In this document: in pieces, positions 1-8,544 of the stretch
Layout of the letters: the number at the start of each line of letters is the position of its first letter
Numbering within the stretch: the first letter of the stretch is position 1
Source: Parabacteroides hominis
GTDB lineage: Bacteria > Bacteroidota > Bacteroidia > Bacteroidales > Tannerellaceae
Assembly: GCF_014287585.1 (NCBI RefSeq)
Contig: NZ_JACOOJ010000056.1
Location: 1 to 19,366 of the forward strand
Reading direction: 5' to 3'
DNA length: 19,366 nucleotides
Notes under the pieces: model-generated
The model's database searches: none
What the model saw: only the letters and a program-made list of their open reading frames with translations
Told to the model about the DNA's origin: nothing
Made by a program: the position numbers and the translations under genes

Positions 1-287
1 ATGAATCTTATTCCATCTTTTTACTGGTTCACTCTTTGTCTTCCTTTCTTTCAATTGTTTGACATATTACAAATCTATCTTTTTTATCTTATCGAAATCC
101 TATCTGCCAAAACTAAGGTATCTTTTTAATTTTTGGTTGATAGATACTGCAAACATAGACAAAAATATTCGTTATCCATGCAGGTACCCCCAAAAAATCA
201 ATCCGATTTTGACGGGATGGTAGTGACATTTTGATAAAAGCCGAATCCGTATTCCTTCGTAAGATGATTTTGGATTGCCCGGTAATA
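1..287. other. Non-coding AT-rich stretch downstream of the recQ-like gene
   Basis: No convincing gene is seen here. A frame from position 1 gives a 42-residue hydrophobic peptide with no ribosome-binding context and is not called. On the minus strand, matches to the Bacteroidetes -7 element TAnnTTTG occur at 157-150, 115-108 and 77-70, all pointing left, so the stretch may carry a promoter for a minus-strand gene starting beyond the window edge. None has a TTTG box at the usual 19-21 nt spacing, so this is weak. No clear terminator for the recQ-like gene is visible. Confidence 0.4.
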
Positions 288-1994
288 TCACACTTTTCGC
301 AAGCAATTATCACAACACCCGCATCGCGTCCCCTCCATGCCGAAATATTCGGAAATAAACTCCTGGCGGCAACCTTGAGTCTCAAGATACTCCACTACCT
401 TTTCGATTCGCATTTTGAAAGCAGCCAAACGGTCATCGTAAGAAGCTGTCGAAATAGAAAGGCGTTCCAGCGGAACGCGGATCATCTTAAAAGTGATCCG
501 GGGATTCTTGCGGGGAGGGACATAGCAAAAACCGATGTTCCGAAGATAACCCAATACTTTCGCAACCTGCAAAGAATCCAATCCGGTCTTTCTTGCCAAC
601 AGATCTATACTGACAAACACGCCATCGGAAAAAAGCCCTTCATAATTCCTCAGGACAGCAACAACTATTTGGGCAGCCGGAGAATCATCTTCAAGAAAGC
701 GGTCAAGCGTCCAACGGGGCTGGTCATACCTTAAATAAGGATGGGTATCCGGATAGGGTTCGAACCGGAGATAGTTCGACAAAGACAATATTTCAAGAGA
801 AGCACGCAAACGCCCCTTATCGAAATGCCAATCCCGCAAAAACTGTTGTTCTTCCAAATAAACGACAGCCCCTTCCCCATCTCCTTCTGCAATCTGAAAG
901 CGGTTACAAAGAGCCTCATATACTCGCTTGATATACTCGATTGTAGGGAAAGTTTTGGAAGGACGCCCCTTTATGTCTGTAATATCCTGCGGTCCCAACA
1001 AAGCCACGGCATAGGCCCGTTTTCCATCACGACCGGCACGCCCCGCCTCCTGGTAATAGGCTTCCATCGAATCGGGGAACTCCGTATGGATAACCAAGCG
1101 GACATCCCCTTTATCAATACCCATACCAAACGCATTAGTGGCAACCAATACACGAATATTCCCTTTCTGCCAATCAGTCTGCCGCTCTGTCTTTATGGTC
1201 GATTCCAATCCTGCATGGAAATATTCGGCCGAGATGCCTGCTGCACGTAGCTTTCCGGCATACTCTTCTACACCTTTGCGAGTACGGCTATAGATCACTG
1301 CGGAACCGGGGACGGAAGATAAAATATGACAAATCTCCATCAATTTATTATCCGTTTTACGAACCACGAAGGAAAGGTTTTTCCGCTCGAAAGAGGTCTT
1401 AAAAACCTTGTATCCCCGACGAAAATGAAGCTGTTCGCAGATATCTGCGACTACAGAAGCCGTAGCAGAAGCCGTAACGGCTATTACCGGAACACGGGGA
1501 ATGGCATCACGAATATCAGCGATGAGACGATAATCCCGGCGGAAGTCATTCCCCCACTGTGAGATACAATGAGCCTCATCCACAACCAAGAAATTCACTT
1601 TTGCAGACAAAAACTTTAATTTTCCCTGAAAGAGATCAGAAGATATCCGTTCGGGGGCGATATAAAGAAACTTATAATCTCCCAAGATGCAATTATCCAG
1701 TTGTTGCAAAATCTCCCAATGCTGCATTTCCGAACTGATAAACGCCGACAAAATCCCTCGCTTTTGCAGGTTCTTCACCTGGTCCTTCATCAAAGCGACA
1801 AGCGGACTGATCACAAGGCAAATACCCGGTATCGCCAATGCCGGAACCTGGAAAGTAATAGATTTACCACCTCCCGTCGGCATAAGCGCCAATGTATCAT
1901 GCCCGGACAGGATACTATCTATGACTTCCGCCTGTCCCGGTCGGAACCCGTCATAGCCCCAGTAGTGCTTCAGAACTTGTAATGGATTGTGCAT
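288..1994 (-). CDS. recQ: RecQ-family ATP-dependent DNA helicase
   Basis: A 3'-5' DNA helicase of the RecQ family, expected to unwind recombination and repair intermediates in the cytoplasm. With the ATG at 1994 it is 568 residues. Visible motifs are motif 0 (FRPGQ, 17-21), Walker A (MPTGGGKS, 38-45), the DEAH box (139-142) followed by the aromatic-loop segment CISQWG, TASAT of motif III near 175, and motif VI (QEAGRAGRDG, 315-324). The Cys cluster usual in RecQ zinc modules (C-x15-C-x2-C-x2-C; Cys542, 558, 561, 564) lies at the extreme C-terminus, after about 200 residues of helical or winged-helix-like sequence. No HRDC domain follows. This fits the shorter, second RecQ type known in Bacteroidetes rather than the canonical form. 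The frame extends upstream to a GTG at 2030, but a promoter-like -7 box lies between, so the ATG is preferred. The symbol is by family; a second recQ paralog may exist elsewhere. Confidence 0.93.
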   Translation of the reverse strand: MHNPLQVLKHYWGYDGFRPGQAEVIDSILSGHDTLALMPTGGGKSITFQVPALAIPGICLVISPLVALMKDQVKNLQKRGILSAFISSEMQHWEILQQLDNCILGDYKFLYIAPERISSDLFQGKLKFLSAKVNFLVVDEAHCISQWGNDFRRDYRLIADIRDAIPRVPVIAVTASATASVVADICEQLHFRRGYKVFKTSFERKNLSFVVRKTDNKLMEICHILSSVPGSAVIYSRTRKGVEEYAGKLRAAGISAEYFHAGLESTIKTERQTDWQKGNIRVLVATNAFGMGIDKGDVRLVIHTEFPDSMEAYYQEAGRAGRDGKRAYAVALLGPQDITDIKGRPSKTFPTIEYIKRVYEALCNRFQIAEGDGEGAVVYLEEQQFLRDWHFDKGRLRASLEILSLSNYLRFEPYPDTHPYLRYDQPRWTLDRFLEDDSPAAQIVVAVLRNYEGLFSDGVFVSIDLLARKTGLDSLQVAKVLGYLRNIGFCYVPPRKNPRITFKMIRVPLERLSISTASYDDRLAAFKMRIEKVVEYLETQGCRQEFISEYFGMEGTRCGCCDNCLRKV

Positions 1995-2011
1995 ATTATC
2001 GAACGTTTCTG

Positions 2012-2043
2012 CAAAGATAGAATAATACACGTCAACAAAGAAA
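2012..2043 (-). promoter_or_regulatory. Putative Bacteroidetes-type promoter of the recQ-like gene
   Basis: Reading the minus strand, TATCTTTG at 2019-2012 matches the -7 consensus TAnnTTTG exactly. TTTC at 2043-2040 sits 20 nt upstream, the normal distance for the -33 box (consensus TTTG). Transcription would start near 2005, giving a leader of about 10 nt before the ATG at 1994. This supports that ATG over the upstream GTG. Confidence 0.45.
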
Positions 2044-2260
2044 CGCCTGTCGTTGAAATCACATTCCCAGTTTCATCTGTTCCATATTAAATACGACTTT
2101 CACATCCGGTTTACACAAATATTTTTTCTAATACTCCTTGCTTTTCAAGATATTTTCAATAACTTGCAACAGTTTATCAACTTAAAATTGTCGAATAGTT
2201 CATTTGCATGGGATAATAATTATATTTTTAAACAAGATTACTAACTTAACAAATTCCAAT

Positions 2261-2923
2261 ATGATAATAAATAGAAGAAATAAAATTTCATTTCTATTAT
2301 TATTTTTGTTTGTGAATATTTTGGCCATAGGACAAACTTATTACTACAAACAGACTAAAATTGTTATAAACAAACAGACTAACAAAGGGGACTATAGTGG
2401 GCAATTTATCACTTTTATCAGCGATAGATGTTATGATTCTGACAATAAAGGATATACTGTAGAAAATGGTGTTTTACAACTACTCAAAGAAACAGCTAAT
2501 ATAAAAATTTATTATGGTCCATCTTATTGGGGAAAAGCTTATTATTATGTCTCGAACGATTTCAATAGAATTAACATTAAAATCGAGGATAATGGAAAGA
2601 TACTTGTATATGAAAAAAGTATTCCTAATTCAGGCACTTATACATCTTATTATACAAAAAGAACCAATAGAATCATAGCACCCATCTCTCCAACTATAGA
2701 TAATCCTAAAAATGCAGTAGGTAAAATTGTAAAAGAAGTTTGTCCTGTATGTAAAGGATCTGGGAGAAGTCCTCACACACAGCCAGGAACAAATTTCACA
2801 GGTGGGCAAGTCACATCTATAGAGTATTGCGAAATATGTGGTAAATATAGTGAACGTCATACTCATGGCACATGTGAGAATTGTTTAGGGAAAGGATATG
2901 TAGAACATTATAAATCTAAATAA
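2261..2923 (+). CDS. Secreted protein of unknown function with C-terminal CxxC (DnaJ-like) tail
   Basis: A 220-residue predicted exported protein. Residues 1-25 form a signal peptide (basic start, then a Leu/Phe-rich core ending LAIGQ). The mature part begins TYYYK and contains the motif CYDSDNKGY, both shared with the product of the next gene, so the two are paralogs. The C-terminus carries three CxxC pairs at 161-164, 190-193 and 205-208; the first and last read CPVCKGSG and CENCLGKG, the CxxCxGxG pattern of DnaJ zinc-binding repeats, with His200 and His202 nearby. A zinc-binding tail on an exported protein is unusual, since cysteines in the periplasm may instead form disulfides. The ATG at 2261 is chosen over 2204 because the signal peptide starts there. 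The gene is clearly more AT-rich than recQ and clpB. Function unknown; similar small secreted proteins are, to my recollection, found in other Bacteroidales. Confidence 0.75.
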   Translation: MIINRRNKISFLLLFLFVNILAIGQTYYYKQTKIVINKQTNKGDYSGQFITFISDRCYDSDNKGYTVENGVLQLLKETANIKIYYGPSYWGKAYYYVSNDFNRINIKIEDNGKILVYEKSIPNSGTYTSYYTKRTNRIIAPISPTIDNPKNAVGKIVKEVCPVCKGSGRSPHTQPGTNFTGGQVTSIEYCEICGKYSERHTHGTCENCLGKGYVEHYKSK

Positions 2924-2937
2924 GAAAGGGATAGGTT

Positions 2938-3354
2938 ATGAGAAAAATTGTATTTTTACTTTGTATATTTTTAATATCAACAATATCAAATAGTCAGACA
3001 TATTATTACAAAAGTGTAGCGGCTATTGATATTAAAACAAAAGTCAAAGGTAGACCGATGCGTGCAGATATGTATATATCATTTAACGAGCAGGGATGTT
3101 GGGAATCTGATAATAAAGGATATGATATTAATGGTCATTTTTTTCAATATGCAGGAAGGAAAAATGGCATAATCATATATCAGTATATTACAAGCATTGA
3201 TCCTTTTTTTGGAAAACAGTCATTAATTGAGACATGGAGCTTTTCTTCAGACTACAAAAGATTAAATATAAAAAATGAAATTATACCTAATAACATTCAT
3301 GTATTTGAACGTGCAAATCCAGAAGATATAGATGTTCCAGATGAATTGTACTAA
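2938..3354 (+). CDS. Small secreted protein, paralog of the upstream gene
   Basis: A 138-residue predicted exported protein of unknown function. Residues 1-19 are a signal peptide (MRKIVFLLCIFLISTISNS) followed by QTYYYK, the same mature start as the preceding gene product. CWESDNKGYD matches CYDSDNKGY there, at a similar distance from the N-terminus, and the later segment DYKRLNIKNE resembles DFNRINIKIE. It ends at the point where the neighbour continues into its CxxC tail, so it looks like the same core domain without the tail. It starts 14 nt after the upstream stop, with an AAAGGG ribosome-binding-like stretch at 2925-2930, so the two genes are almost certainly co-transcribed. AT-rich, like its partner. 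No function can be assigned. Confidence 0.75.
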   Translation: MRKIVFLLCIFLISTISNSQTYYYKSVAAIDIKTKVKGRPMRADMYISFNEQGCWESDNKGYDINGHFFQYAGRKNGIIIYQYITSIDPFFGKQSLIETWSFSSDYKRLNIKNEIIPNNIHVFERANPEDIDVPDELY

Positions 3355-3361
3355 GAAACCC

Positions 3362-3392
3362 CAAAAAGCCCTGCTCCTTTTCAGGAGCAGAG
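3362..3392. terminator. Intrinsic terminator between convergent genes
   Basis: Perfect 7-bp stem CTGCTCC (3371-3377) / GGAGCAG (3384-3390) with a 6-nt loop. On the minus strand it is followed by GGCTTTTT, so it can end clpB transcription. On the plus strand only a short T-run follows (3395-3397). It lies between the stop of the secreted-protein pair and the stop of clpB. Confidence 0.7.
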
Positions 3393-3425
3393 CCTTTCAC
3401 ATAATATATATCAATCAAACCATCT

Positions 3426-6014
3426 TTAGTTCTTAAAGACCAAAGTTGCGCCGTCGCTGTCGATTGTGATCGGGCGGTCTTTGTTGATTTTTCCGCCCAA
3501 CAATTCTTTGGACAGTTCGTTCAGCACGTATTTCTGGATAACACGTTTTACAGGACGGGCGCCAAACTGCGGATCGAACCCTTTGTCCGAGATAAACGCC
3601 AGAGCTGCATCTGTAAATTCCAGGGCAATACCGTTCTGAGCCAACATCTTTTTCACACTATTCAGCTGAACGGTGACGATCTTGCGGATCTCTTCTTCGT
3701 TGAGCGGCGTAAACATGATGATGTCGTCGATACGGTTCAGGAACTCCGGACGGATCGTCTTCTTCAGTAATTCCAACACCTGGATCTTCGTTTCATCCAC
3801 TACCTGATCGTGTGTTTCGGGTGTCATCTTCTCGAAGTTTTCACGAATCAGGGACGAACCCATGTTACTGGTCATAATGATGATCGTATTCTTGAAGTTG
3901 ACGACACGTCCCTTATTGTCGGTCAGACGGCCGTCATCCAACACCTGCAAGAGGATATTGAAAACATCCGGATGGGCCTTCTCAATCTCATCAAACAGAA
4001 CGACCGAATAAGGTTTACGGCGGATAGCTTCCGTCAACTGGCCGCCTTCATCATATCCGACATATCCCGGAGGCGCACCGATCAGACGAGTCGCGCTAAA
4101 CTTCTCCTGATATTCACTCATGTCGATACGGGTCATCATATTCTCGTCGTCGAACAGATATTCCGCCAACGCTTTGGCCAGTTCTGTCTTGCCGACACCC
4201 GTCGTACCGAGGAAAATAAATGAACCGATCGGTCGTTTCGGATCCTGCAACCCGGCACGGCTACGGCGCACGGCATCGGCAATAGCACTGATAGCTTCCT
4301 CCTGCCCGATCACACGCGTATGCAATTCGGATTCCAGATGGAGCAATTTTTCCTTTTCGCTCTGCATCATCTTACTGACAGGGATTCCCGTCCAACGAGA
4401 TACCACATCGGCTATATCTTCGCTGTCCACCTCTTCCTTGATCATGGCGGCGGCTCCTTGCATCGTCTTCAGTTTCTCCTGGACTTCCTCAATTTCCTCT
4501 TCCTTCTGTTTGATCTTTCCGTAACGGATTTCGGCTACTTTACCGTAGTCGCCTTCACGTTCGGCCTTATCGGCTTCAAACTTCAGGTTTTCGATATCGA
4601 TCTTATTCTGCTGGATCTTGTTGATCTGCTCTTTTTCACTTTGCCACTGGGCCTTCTGTTTCGTTTCTTCGTCCTTCAGGTCGGCAATTTCCTTATTGAG
4701 TTGTTCCAGTTTTCCTTTATCGTTTTCACGCTTGATCGCTTCACGTTCGATTTCCAGCTGTTTGATACGACGGGATACCTCATCGAGGGATTCCGGCACG
4801 GAGTCGATCTGCAAACGCAGGCGGGCTGCGGCCTCATCCATCAGATCGATCGCCTTATCGGGAAGGAACCGGTCGGTGATGTATCGTGTAGACAGTTGGA
4901 CGGCGGCGATGATTGCATCATCTTTGATACGGACCTTATGGTGGTTCTCGTATTTTTCCTTCAAACCACGCAGGATGGAAATGGCATCCAATTCGTTCGG
5001 TTCGTCTACCATAACAATCTGGAAACGACGTTCGAGCGCCTTGTCCTTCTCAAAATATTTCTGATATTCATCCAGTGTCGTAGCACCGATCGAACGCAAT
5101 TCGCCACGGGCCAAAGCTGGTTTCAGGATATTGGCGGCATCCATTGCGCCTTCGCCCTTGCCGGCACCGACCAATGTATGGATCTCATCGATAAAAAGAA
5201 TGATTTCCCCATCCGATTTAGTCACTTCATTGACTACGGCTTTCAGACGTTCTTCAAATTCACCTTTATATTTGGCTCCGGCAACCAAAGCCCCCATATC
5301 CAAAGAGAAAATCTGTTTCGATTTCAAGTTCTCCGGCACGTCGCCCCGCACGATACGATGTGCAAGACCTTCGGCGATCGCCGTCTTACCGACACCCGGT
5401 TCGCCAATCAGGATCGGGTTGTTTTTCGTACGGCGGCTCAGGATCTGAAGTACACGGCGGATTTCGTCGTCTCGGCCGATCACCGGGTCCAACTTGCCGC
5501 TACGGGCACGTTCGTTCAGGTTGATTGCATATTTACCCAGCGCATCATATGTATCTTCGGCAGACTGGCTGGTTACCTTATTTCCTTTCCGCAACTCTTC
5601 AATGGCCTGGCGTAACTCGTTTTCCGTCACACCGGCATCTTTCAGAATCTGGGAAGCTGTGCTCTTTTCCGTGAACAAGGCCAAAATGATCGGCTCCAGA
5701 GAAACGTACTGGTCTCCCATTTTGGATGAATAGTCGATTGCTTTCTGCAAAACGGCATTCGCTTCACTCGACAGGTAAGGTTCTCCGCCTGATACTTTCG
5801 GCAACGAACTGATCTGTGCATCCAACACACGGTTCAGATTCTGGATATTGACACCCAGTTTCTGAAAGATGAAATTGGTCACACTTTCGCCCGTCATAAT
5901 GACACCTTTCAGCAAATGTACGGCTTCGATCGCCTGCTGCCCGTTCTGAGTAGCAAGTTGCACGGCCTGCTGAACGGCTTCCTGTGCTTTAATTGTAAAA
6001 TTGTTTAAATTCAT
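3426..6014 (-). CDS. clpB: ATP-dependent chaperone ClpB (protein disaggregase)
   Basis: Cytoplasmic Hsp100 disaggregase that, as a hexamer with DnaK, pulls polypeptides out of aggregates after heat or other stress. At 862 residues it has full family length. Order seen: Clp N-domain (1-145), first AAA+ domain with Walker A GEPGVGKT (204-211) and Walker B ILFIDE (272-277), a long charged coiled-coil M-domain (about 400-525, rich in Glu/Lys/Gln), and a second AAA+ domain with Walker A GTTGVGKT near 601 and [12 protein letters not shown] downstream, ending in the ClpB-type C-terminal domain. The M-domain separates it from ClpA and ClpC. The start ATG is preceded by AAAGGAGT (6030-6023) eight nt upstream, an unusually good Shine-Dalgarno for this phylum, where many genes lack one. 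The gene is transcribed alone and is ended by the hairpin at 3362-3392. Confidence 0.98.
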   Translation of the reverse strand: MNLNNFTIKAQEAVQQAVQLATQNGQQAIEAVHLLKGVIMTGESVTNFIFQKLGVNIQNLNRVLDAQISSLPKVSGGEPYLSSEANAVLQKAIDYSSKMGDQYVSLEPIILALFTEKSTASQILKDAGVTENELRQAIEELRKGNKVTSQSAEDTYDALGKYAINLNERARSGKLDPVIGRDDEIRRVLQILSRRTKNNPILIGEPGVGKTAIAEGLAHRIVRGDVPENLKSKQIFSLDMGALVAGAKYKGEFEERLKAVVNEVTKSDGEIILFIDEIHTLVGAGKGEGAMDAANILKPALARGELRSIGATTLDEYQKYFEKDKALERRFQIVMVDEPNELDAISILRGLKEKYENHHKVRIKDDAIIAAVQLSTRYITDRFLPDKAIDLMDEAAARLRLQIDSVPESLDEVSRRIKQLEIEREAIKRENDKGKLEQLNKEIADLKDEETKQKAQWQSEKEQINKIQQNKIDIENLKFEADKAEREGDYGKVAEIRYGKIKQKEEEIEEVQEKLKTMQGAAAMIKEEVDSEDIADVVSRWTGIPVSKMMQSEKEKLLHLESELHTRVIGQEEAISAIADAVRRSRAGLQDPKRPIGSFIFLGTTGVGKTELAKALAEYLFDDENMMTRIDMSEYQEKFSATRLIGAPPGYVGYDEGGQLTEAIRRKPYSVVLFDEIEKAHPDVFNILLQVLDDGRLTDNKGRVVNFKNTIIIMTSNMGSSLIRENFEKMTPETHDQVVDETKIQVLELLKKTIRPEFLNRIDDIIMFTPLNEEEIRKIVTVQLNSVKKMLAQNGIALEFTDAALAFISDKGFDPQFGARPVKRVIQKYVLNELSKELLGGKINKDRPITIDSDGATLVFKN

Positions 6015-6129
6015 ATAGTTATACTCCTTTCTATTCTATTTTTATTTCTAATTTTCACATACATTCCTACAAAACAAGTACCAGAAACAATATATGCCAT
6101 TTTGTCACATATTTTAAAGTTTTGCATTT

Positions 6130-6154
6130 AATGAGCCTGTCGAACAGTCTCATT
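6130..6154. promoter_or_regulatory. Hairpin in the clpB upstream region
   Basis: An 11-bp inverted repeat with one internal mismatch and a 3-nt loop: AATGAG-C-CTGT / ACAG-T-CTCATT around CGA. It lies 116-140 nt upstream of the clpB ATG. No long T-run follows directly on either strand, so it is not a typical terminator. It could be an operator or a leader structure if the clpB transcript starts upstream of it. Role unknown. Confidence 0.35.
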
Positions 6155-6187
6155 TCACGCCGTTTTTTACATGTTTTCGGGAAAAGA

Positions 6188-6224
6188 ACAAGGCGGCAGG
6201 GAAAAAGGTTTACTTCTGCCTTGT
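6188..6224 (-). terminator. Possible terminator of the hydrolase / ADP-ribosylglycohydrolase operon
   Basis: Inverted repeat ACAAGGC (6188-6194) / GCCTTGT (6218-6224) with a 23-nt loop. On the minus strand it is followed by TCTTTTCC. It sits about 75 nt past the stop of the ADP-ribosylglycohydrolase gene. The loop is long and the T-run imperfect, so the call is tentative. Confidence 0.35.
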
Positions 6225-6298
6225 CGAGATGGGGCTTTTTATACTTAACTCTTGATCATCAATAAAGAATATCGTAGATATACGAAAAAATCCGATAA

Positions 6299-7066
6299 TC
6301 ATATTTTTCGATAAAACTCTTCAATAACTTCGGCAAAAGCCTCCGGTAGCCGTCTCAACACTTCGATTTTCCAGTCTTCGGATATTCCATAAAAGGCTTC
6401 TGCTATTCCTCCCGTAATGCAGGCTAACGTGTCTGAATCACCACCGAGAGAAATGGCCAAACGAATTGCAGTTTCAAAATCCGTACTTTCCAAAAAGGCG
6501 ACGATCGCCTCCGGGACGGTCCCCTGACAGCTTGGGTTAAAGTGATAATCCGGCCGGATTTCGTCACAGGTAAAATTCAAATCATAGAAGAAAGTCGCTT
6601 CAATATATTCCCGGATAGCTTGCTTGCTTTTTCCTGTACGGGCCAGATAGATAGCGGCAACCACAGCTTGAGCCCCCTTGATCCCTTCCGGATGGTTATG
6701 GGAAACGGCAGCCGTCTCTTCAGCCACTTGCAACGTCTTTTCCAACGAATCGAAGATCCATCCCACTGCGCTAACCCGCATAGCCGAACCATTGCCCCAA
6801 CTATTATAAGGCTGCGGATTCGTTTCACAAAGCCATTGCCCGAAACGTGCTCCATAGCCACCCATCGGACACGGGAACTCCCTGCCGTAACGGTGCATAA
6901 CTTGCACCAGATTCCCTCCATGCAATAGCCAGTCGGCCACGGCGACCGTCATAATCGTATCATCCGTATAATTGCTTTTCCTGGTAAATAACGGAAAAGC
7001 CGTTGTCTTTATATTATCAAACTCATATACGGAACCGACAATATCCCCGGCTATTGCTCCTATCAT
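6299..7066 (-). CDS. ADP-ribosylglycohydrolase family protein
   Basis: A 255-residue member of the ADP-ribosylglycohydrolase (DraG/ARH) family, which removes ADP-ribose from modified proteins or related ADP-ribosyl compounds using two Mg2+ ions. The metal-binding signatures are intact: TDDT at 34-37 and GDSDT at 209-213, equivalent to the two Asp clusters of ARH3 and DraG. The N-terminal IGAIAGDIVGS motif is also typical. No signal peptide, so it is cytoplasmic. The target cannot be told from sequence; no ADP-ribosyltransferase partner such as DraT is seen nearby. It begins 44 nt after the stop of the choloylglycine-hydrolase-family gene on the same strand, so the two are probably co-transcribed. 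The start ATG has only a weak purine-rich stretch (AAAGAGAG) upstream. Confidence 0.9.
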   Translation of the reverse strand: MIGAIAGDIVGSVYEFDNIKTTAFPLFTRKSNYTDDTIMTVAVADWLLHGGNLVQVMHRYGREFPCPMGGYGARFGQWLCETNPQPYNSWGNGSAMRVSAVGWIFDSLEKTLQVAEETAAVSHNHPEGIKGAQAVVAAIYLARTGKSKQAIREYIEATFFYDLNFTCDEIRPDYHFNPSCQGTVPEAIVAFLESTDFETAIRLAISLGGDSDTLACITGGIAEAFYGISEDWKIEVLRRLPEAFAEVIEEFYRKI

Positions 7067-7110
7067 ATTGCTCTCTTTTTTATTTGGATATAAAAATACA
7101 AAACAGTTTC

Positions 7111-8160
7111 TTATATCCCAAACAGAAAATGAAGTGATTTTCCTGCCTGAAACTTTCCGGCGGCATTGCCTGCATAAATCTCTCCGTTCGTGAGAGTCAG
7201 CTTCTTCACCGGAGCTCCAGCCCTAAAATCCAGGCCTTTGAAATCGATCCAGAAAATATCGGGACTAAGCGTTGATTCGAAATAGTACACTTTATTCTTT
7301 TGATCTGCCACCGTACGCCAACGGGTTGAAGCGATATTGGGCTGTTCAGGGATAGAGATTCCTAAGGGAACCGAAACATTACGCATCACACTGAAAACAC
7401 CGGCGACAGCCTGCCGGAAATTACCAGTTTGCGGCAGTGCCTGGATATAAAACGATGCACGGACAAAGCGGTCGGAGGCACGGTTTGTTCCGGGCAGCAT
7501 GACCAGACCGCCAATCTGTTTCCAGTAATCATTCAAAGTCAATTGCTTGTCATAGGTTGGGGAATTGGTCATTATCTGACACTCGCGCCCCTCATGAATA
7601 ATCAGATTGCCGTTGATATATTCAAAGATGGCGCTATTCCCTGTCGCGTCCGAAATTGAAAGGTGCAAAGTCGATTTGGCCCCGTTGGGTAAATCCGGGT
7701 CATCGATACGGAAAAGTTCCCGGCTCAGTTCATTCACTGCTTCGTCCACCGTCGCAAAATTGTCCAAAACATATTGTGTCCAGATGCTCAGTCCCATCAC
7801 CGGACGATGATCATTCGGACGATGATAGGAAGATTCGGTCAGGAAAAGCAGGTTTGCCACCAACCCTTTTTCATTCATGCCGTCACAAACCCCGATATCA
7901 TATCCTGCCGTCACAACACTTCCGTATTTGGAAGTCCACATTACCGAATTGTCCGTAATCCCTCCCCGTTTCTCCATCCCCCGCGGGAAAAGATAAATAT
8001 TCGACTGCGGGTCTTCCTTCCAATCCATCGTCCTCCCGGTCACGATCATATCATCCGGCCCCAGGTAAACAGCACGTGTACAGGCATTGCCTTGCTCTGC
8101 AAAAAACATCATGCCTAAAGCTGCCACAGAAAAGGCGGCTAACTTATTTCTTCTTGTCAT
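7111..8160 (-). CDS. Linear amide C-N hydrolase, choloylglycine hydrolase family (bile salt hydrolase-like)
   Basis: A 349-residue N-terminal nucleophile hydrolase of the family that includes bile salt hydrolases and penicillin V acylases. It cleaves the amide bond of conjugated bile acids or related N-acyl amides. Residues 1-26 form a signal peptide ending GNA; cleavage there exposes Cys27, the catalytic nucleophile, as in Gram-negative members, so the enzyme is probably periplasmic. Family residues seen by comparison from memory with Clostridium perfringens BSH: Cys27, Arg43 and Asp46 (GRTMDW), Asn199 (TNSP), and Arg231 within LPGTNRASDRF. The position of Asn82 of that enzyme aligns near Phe106, after NEKGL, so this residue appears not conserved. 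Bile salt versus penicillin V or another substrate cannot be settled from sequence alone. It is the first gene of a likely two-gene operon. No clear Shine-Dalgarno precedes the ATG. Confidence 0.88.
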   Translation of the reverse strand: MTRRNKLAAFSVAALGMMFFAEQGNACTRAVYLGPDDMIVTGRTMDWKEDPQSNIYLFPRGMEKRGGITDNSVMWTSKYGSVVTAGYDIGVCDGMNEKGLVANLLFLTESSYHRPNDHRPVMGLSIWTQYVLDNFATVDEAVNELSRELFRIDDPDLPNGAKSTLHLSISDATGNSAIFEYINGNLIIHEGRECQIMTNSPTYDKQLTLNDYWKQIGGLVMLPGTNRASDRFVRASFYIQALPQTGNFRQAVAGVFSVMRNVSVPLGISIPEQPNIASTRWRTVADQKNKVYYFESTLSPDIFWIDFKGLDFRAGAPVKKLTLTNGEIYAGNAAGKFQAGKSLHFLFGI

Positions 8161-8544
8161 AACTATAATTTTAAATATGTCTAAACTATACTTATAACAG
8201 GGATATGAGAATGATAGTTTCAGTCAGCCGGAACAACTTGTAACAAGAAAAAATAAACAATAACCCCTCTTCGCGCCATTTTTCTATTTCACCGGAAATT
8301 CCTGCTCATATTATTCTTACATTTTGCCCGACTCAGGCATTTACAAGGTAACAACAGGCATCATGAAGCGGGCATCTCATCCATATACCATTTCTATTTT
8401 GTCAGTCTAAATGTAATAAATGTAACAATGTGGTAAATCTTAACTTCCGGAGAATCGAATATTCCCGGACAAAACGGAACACTTCCCGTTTACGCCAAAG
8501 GATTTTTCCACCCTTTTTCCCGTGAGGTGCGCAGTTTTTCTCCG
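8161..8544. other. Gene-free region upstream of the choloylglycine-hydrolase-family gene
   Basis: No gene is supported here. It should hold the promoter of the hydrolase gene, but no clean TAnnTTTG box was found on the minus strand within about 120 nt of its ATG. The repeat element described separately starts at its right edge. Confidence 0.35.

Noticed and set aside
1..129. 42-residue hydrophobic peptide from an ATG at position 1
   Set aside because: Its start coincides with the window edge, it has no visible ribosome-binding site and no similarity I recognise; AT-rich sequence easily yields such frames.
2053..2244. 63-codon frame upstream of the secreted-protein pair
   Set aside because: It overlaps the probable promoter/leader region of the 2261 gene, has no ribosome-binding site and shows no protein-like motif.
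2204..2260. Upstream in-frame ATG for the first secreted protein
   Set aside because: Using it would put 19 extra residues ahead of a typical basic-plus-hydrophobic signal peptide that starts at 2261.
4320..5615. Long plus-strand open frame (431 codons) inside clpB
   Set aside because: Lies wholly antisense to a clearly intact clpB, has a biased Phe/Leu/Asp composition as expected from complementing clpB codons, and shows no recognisable motif.
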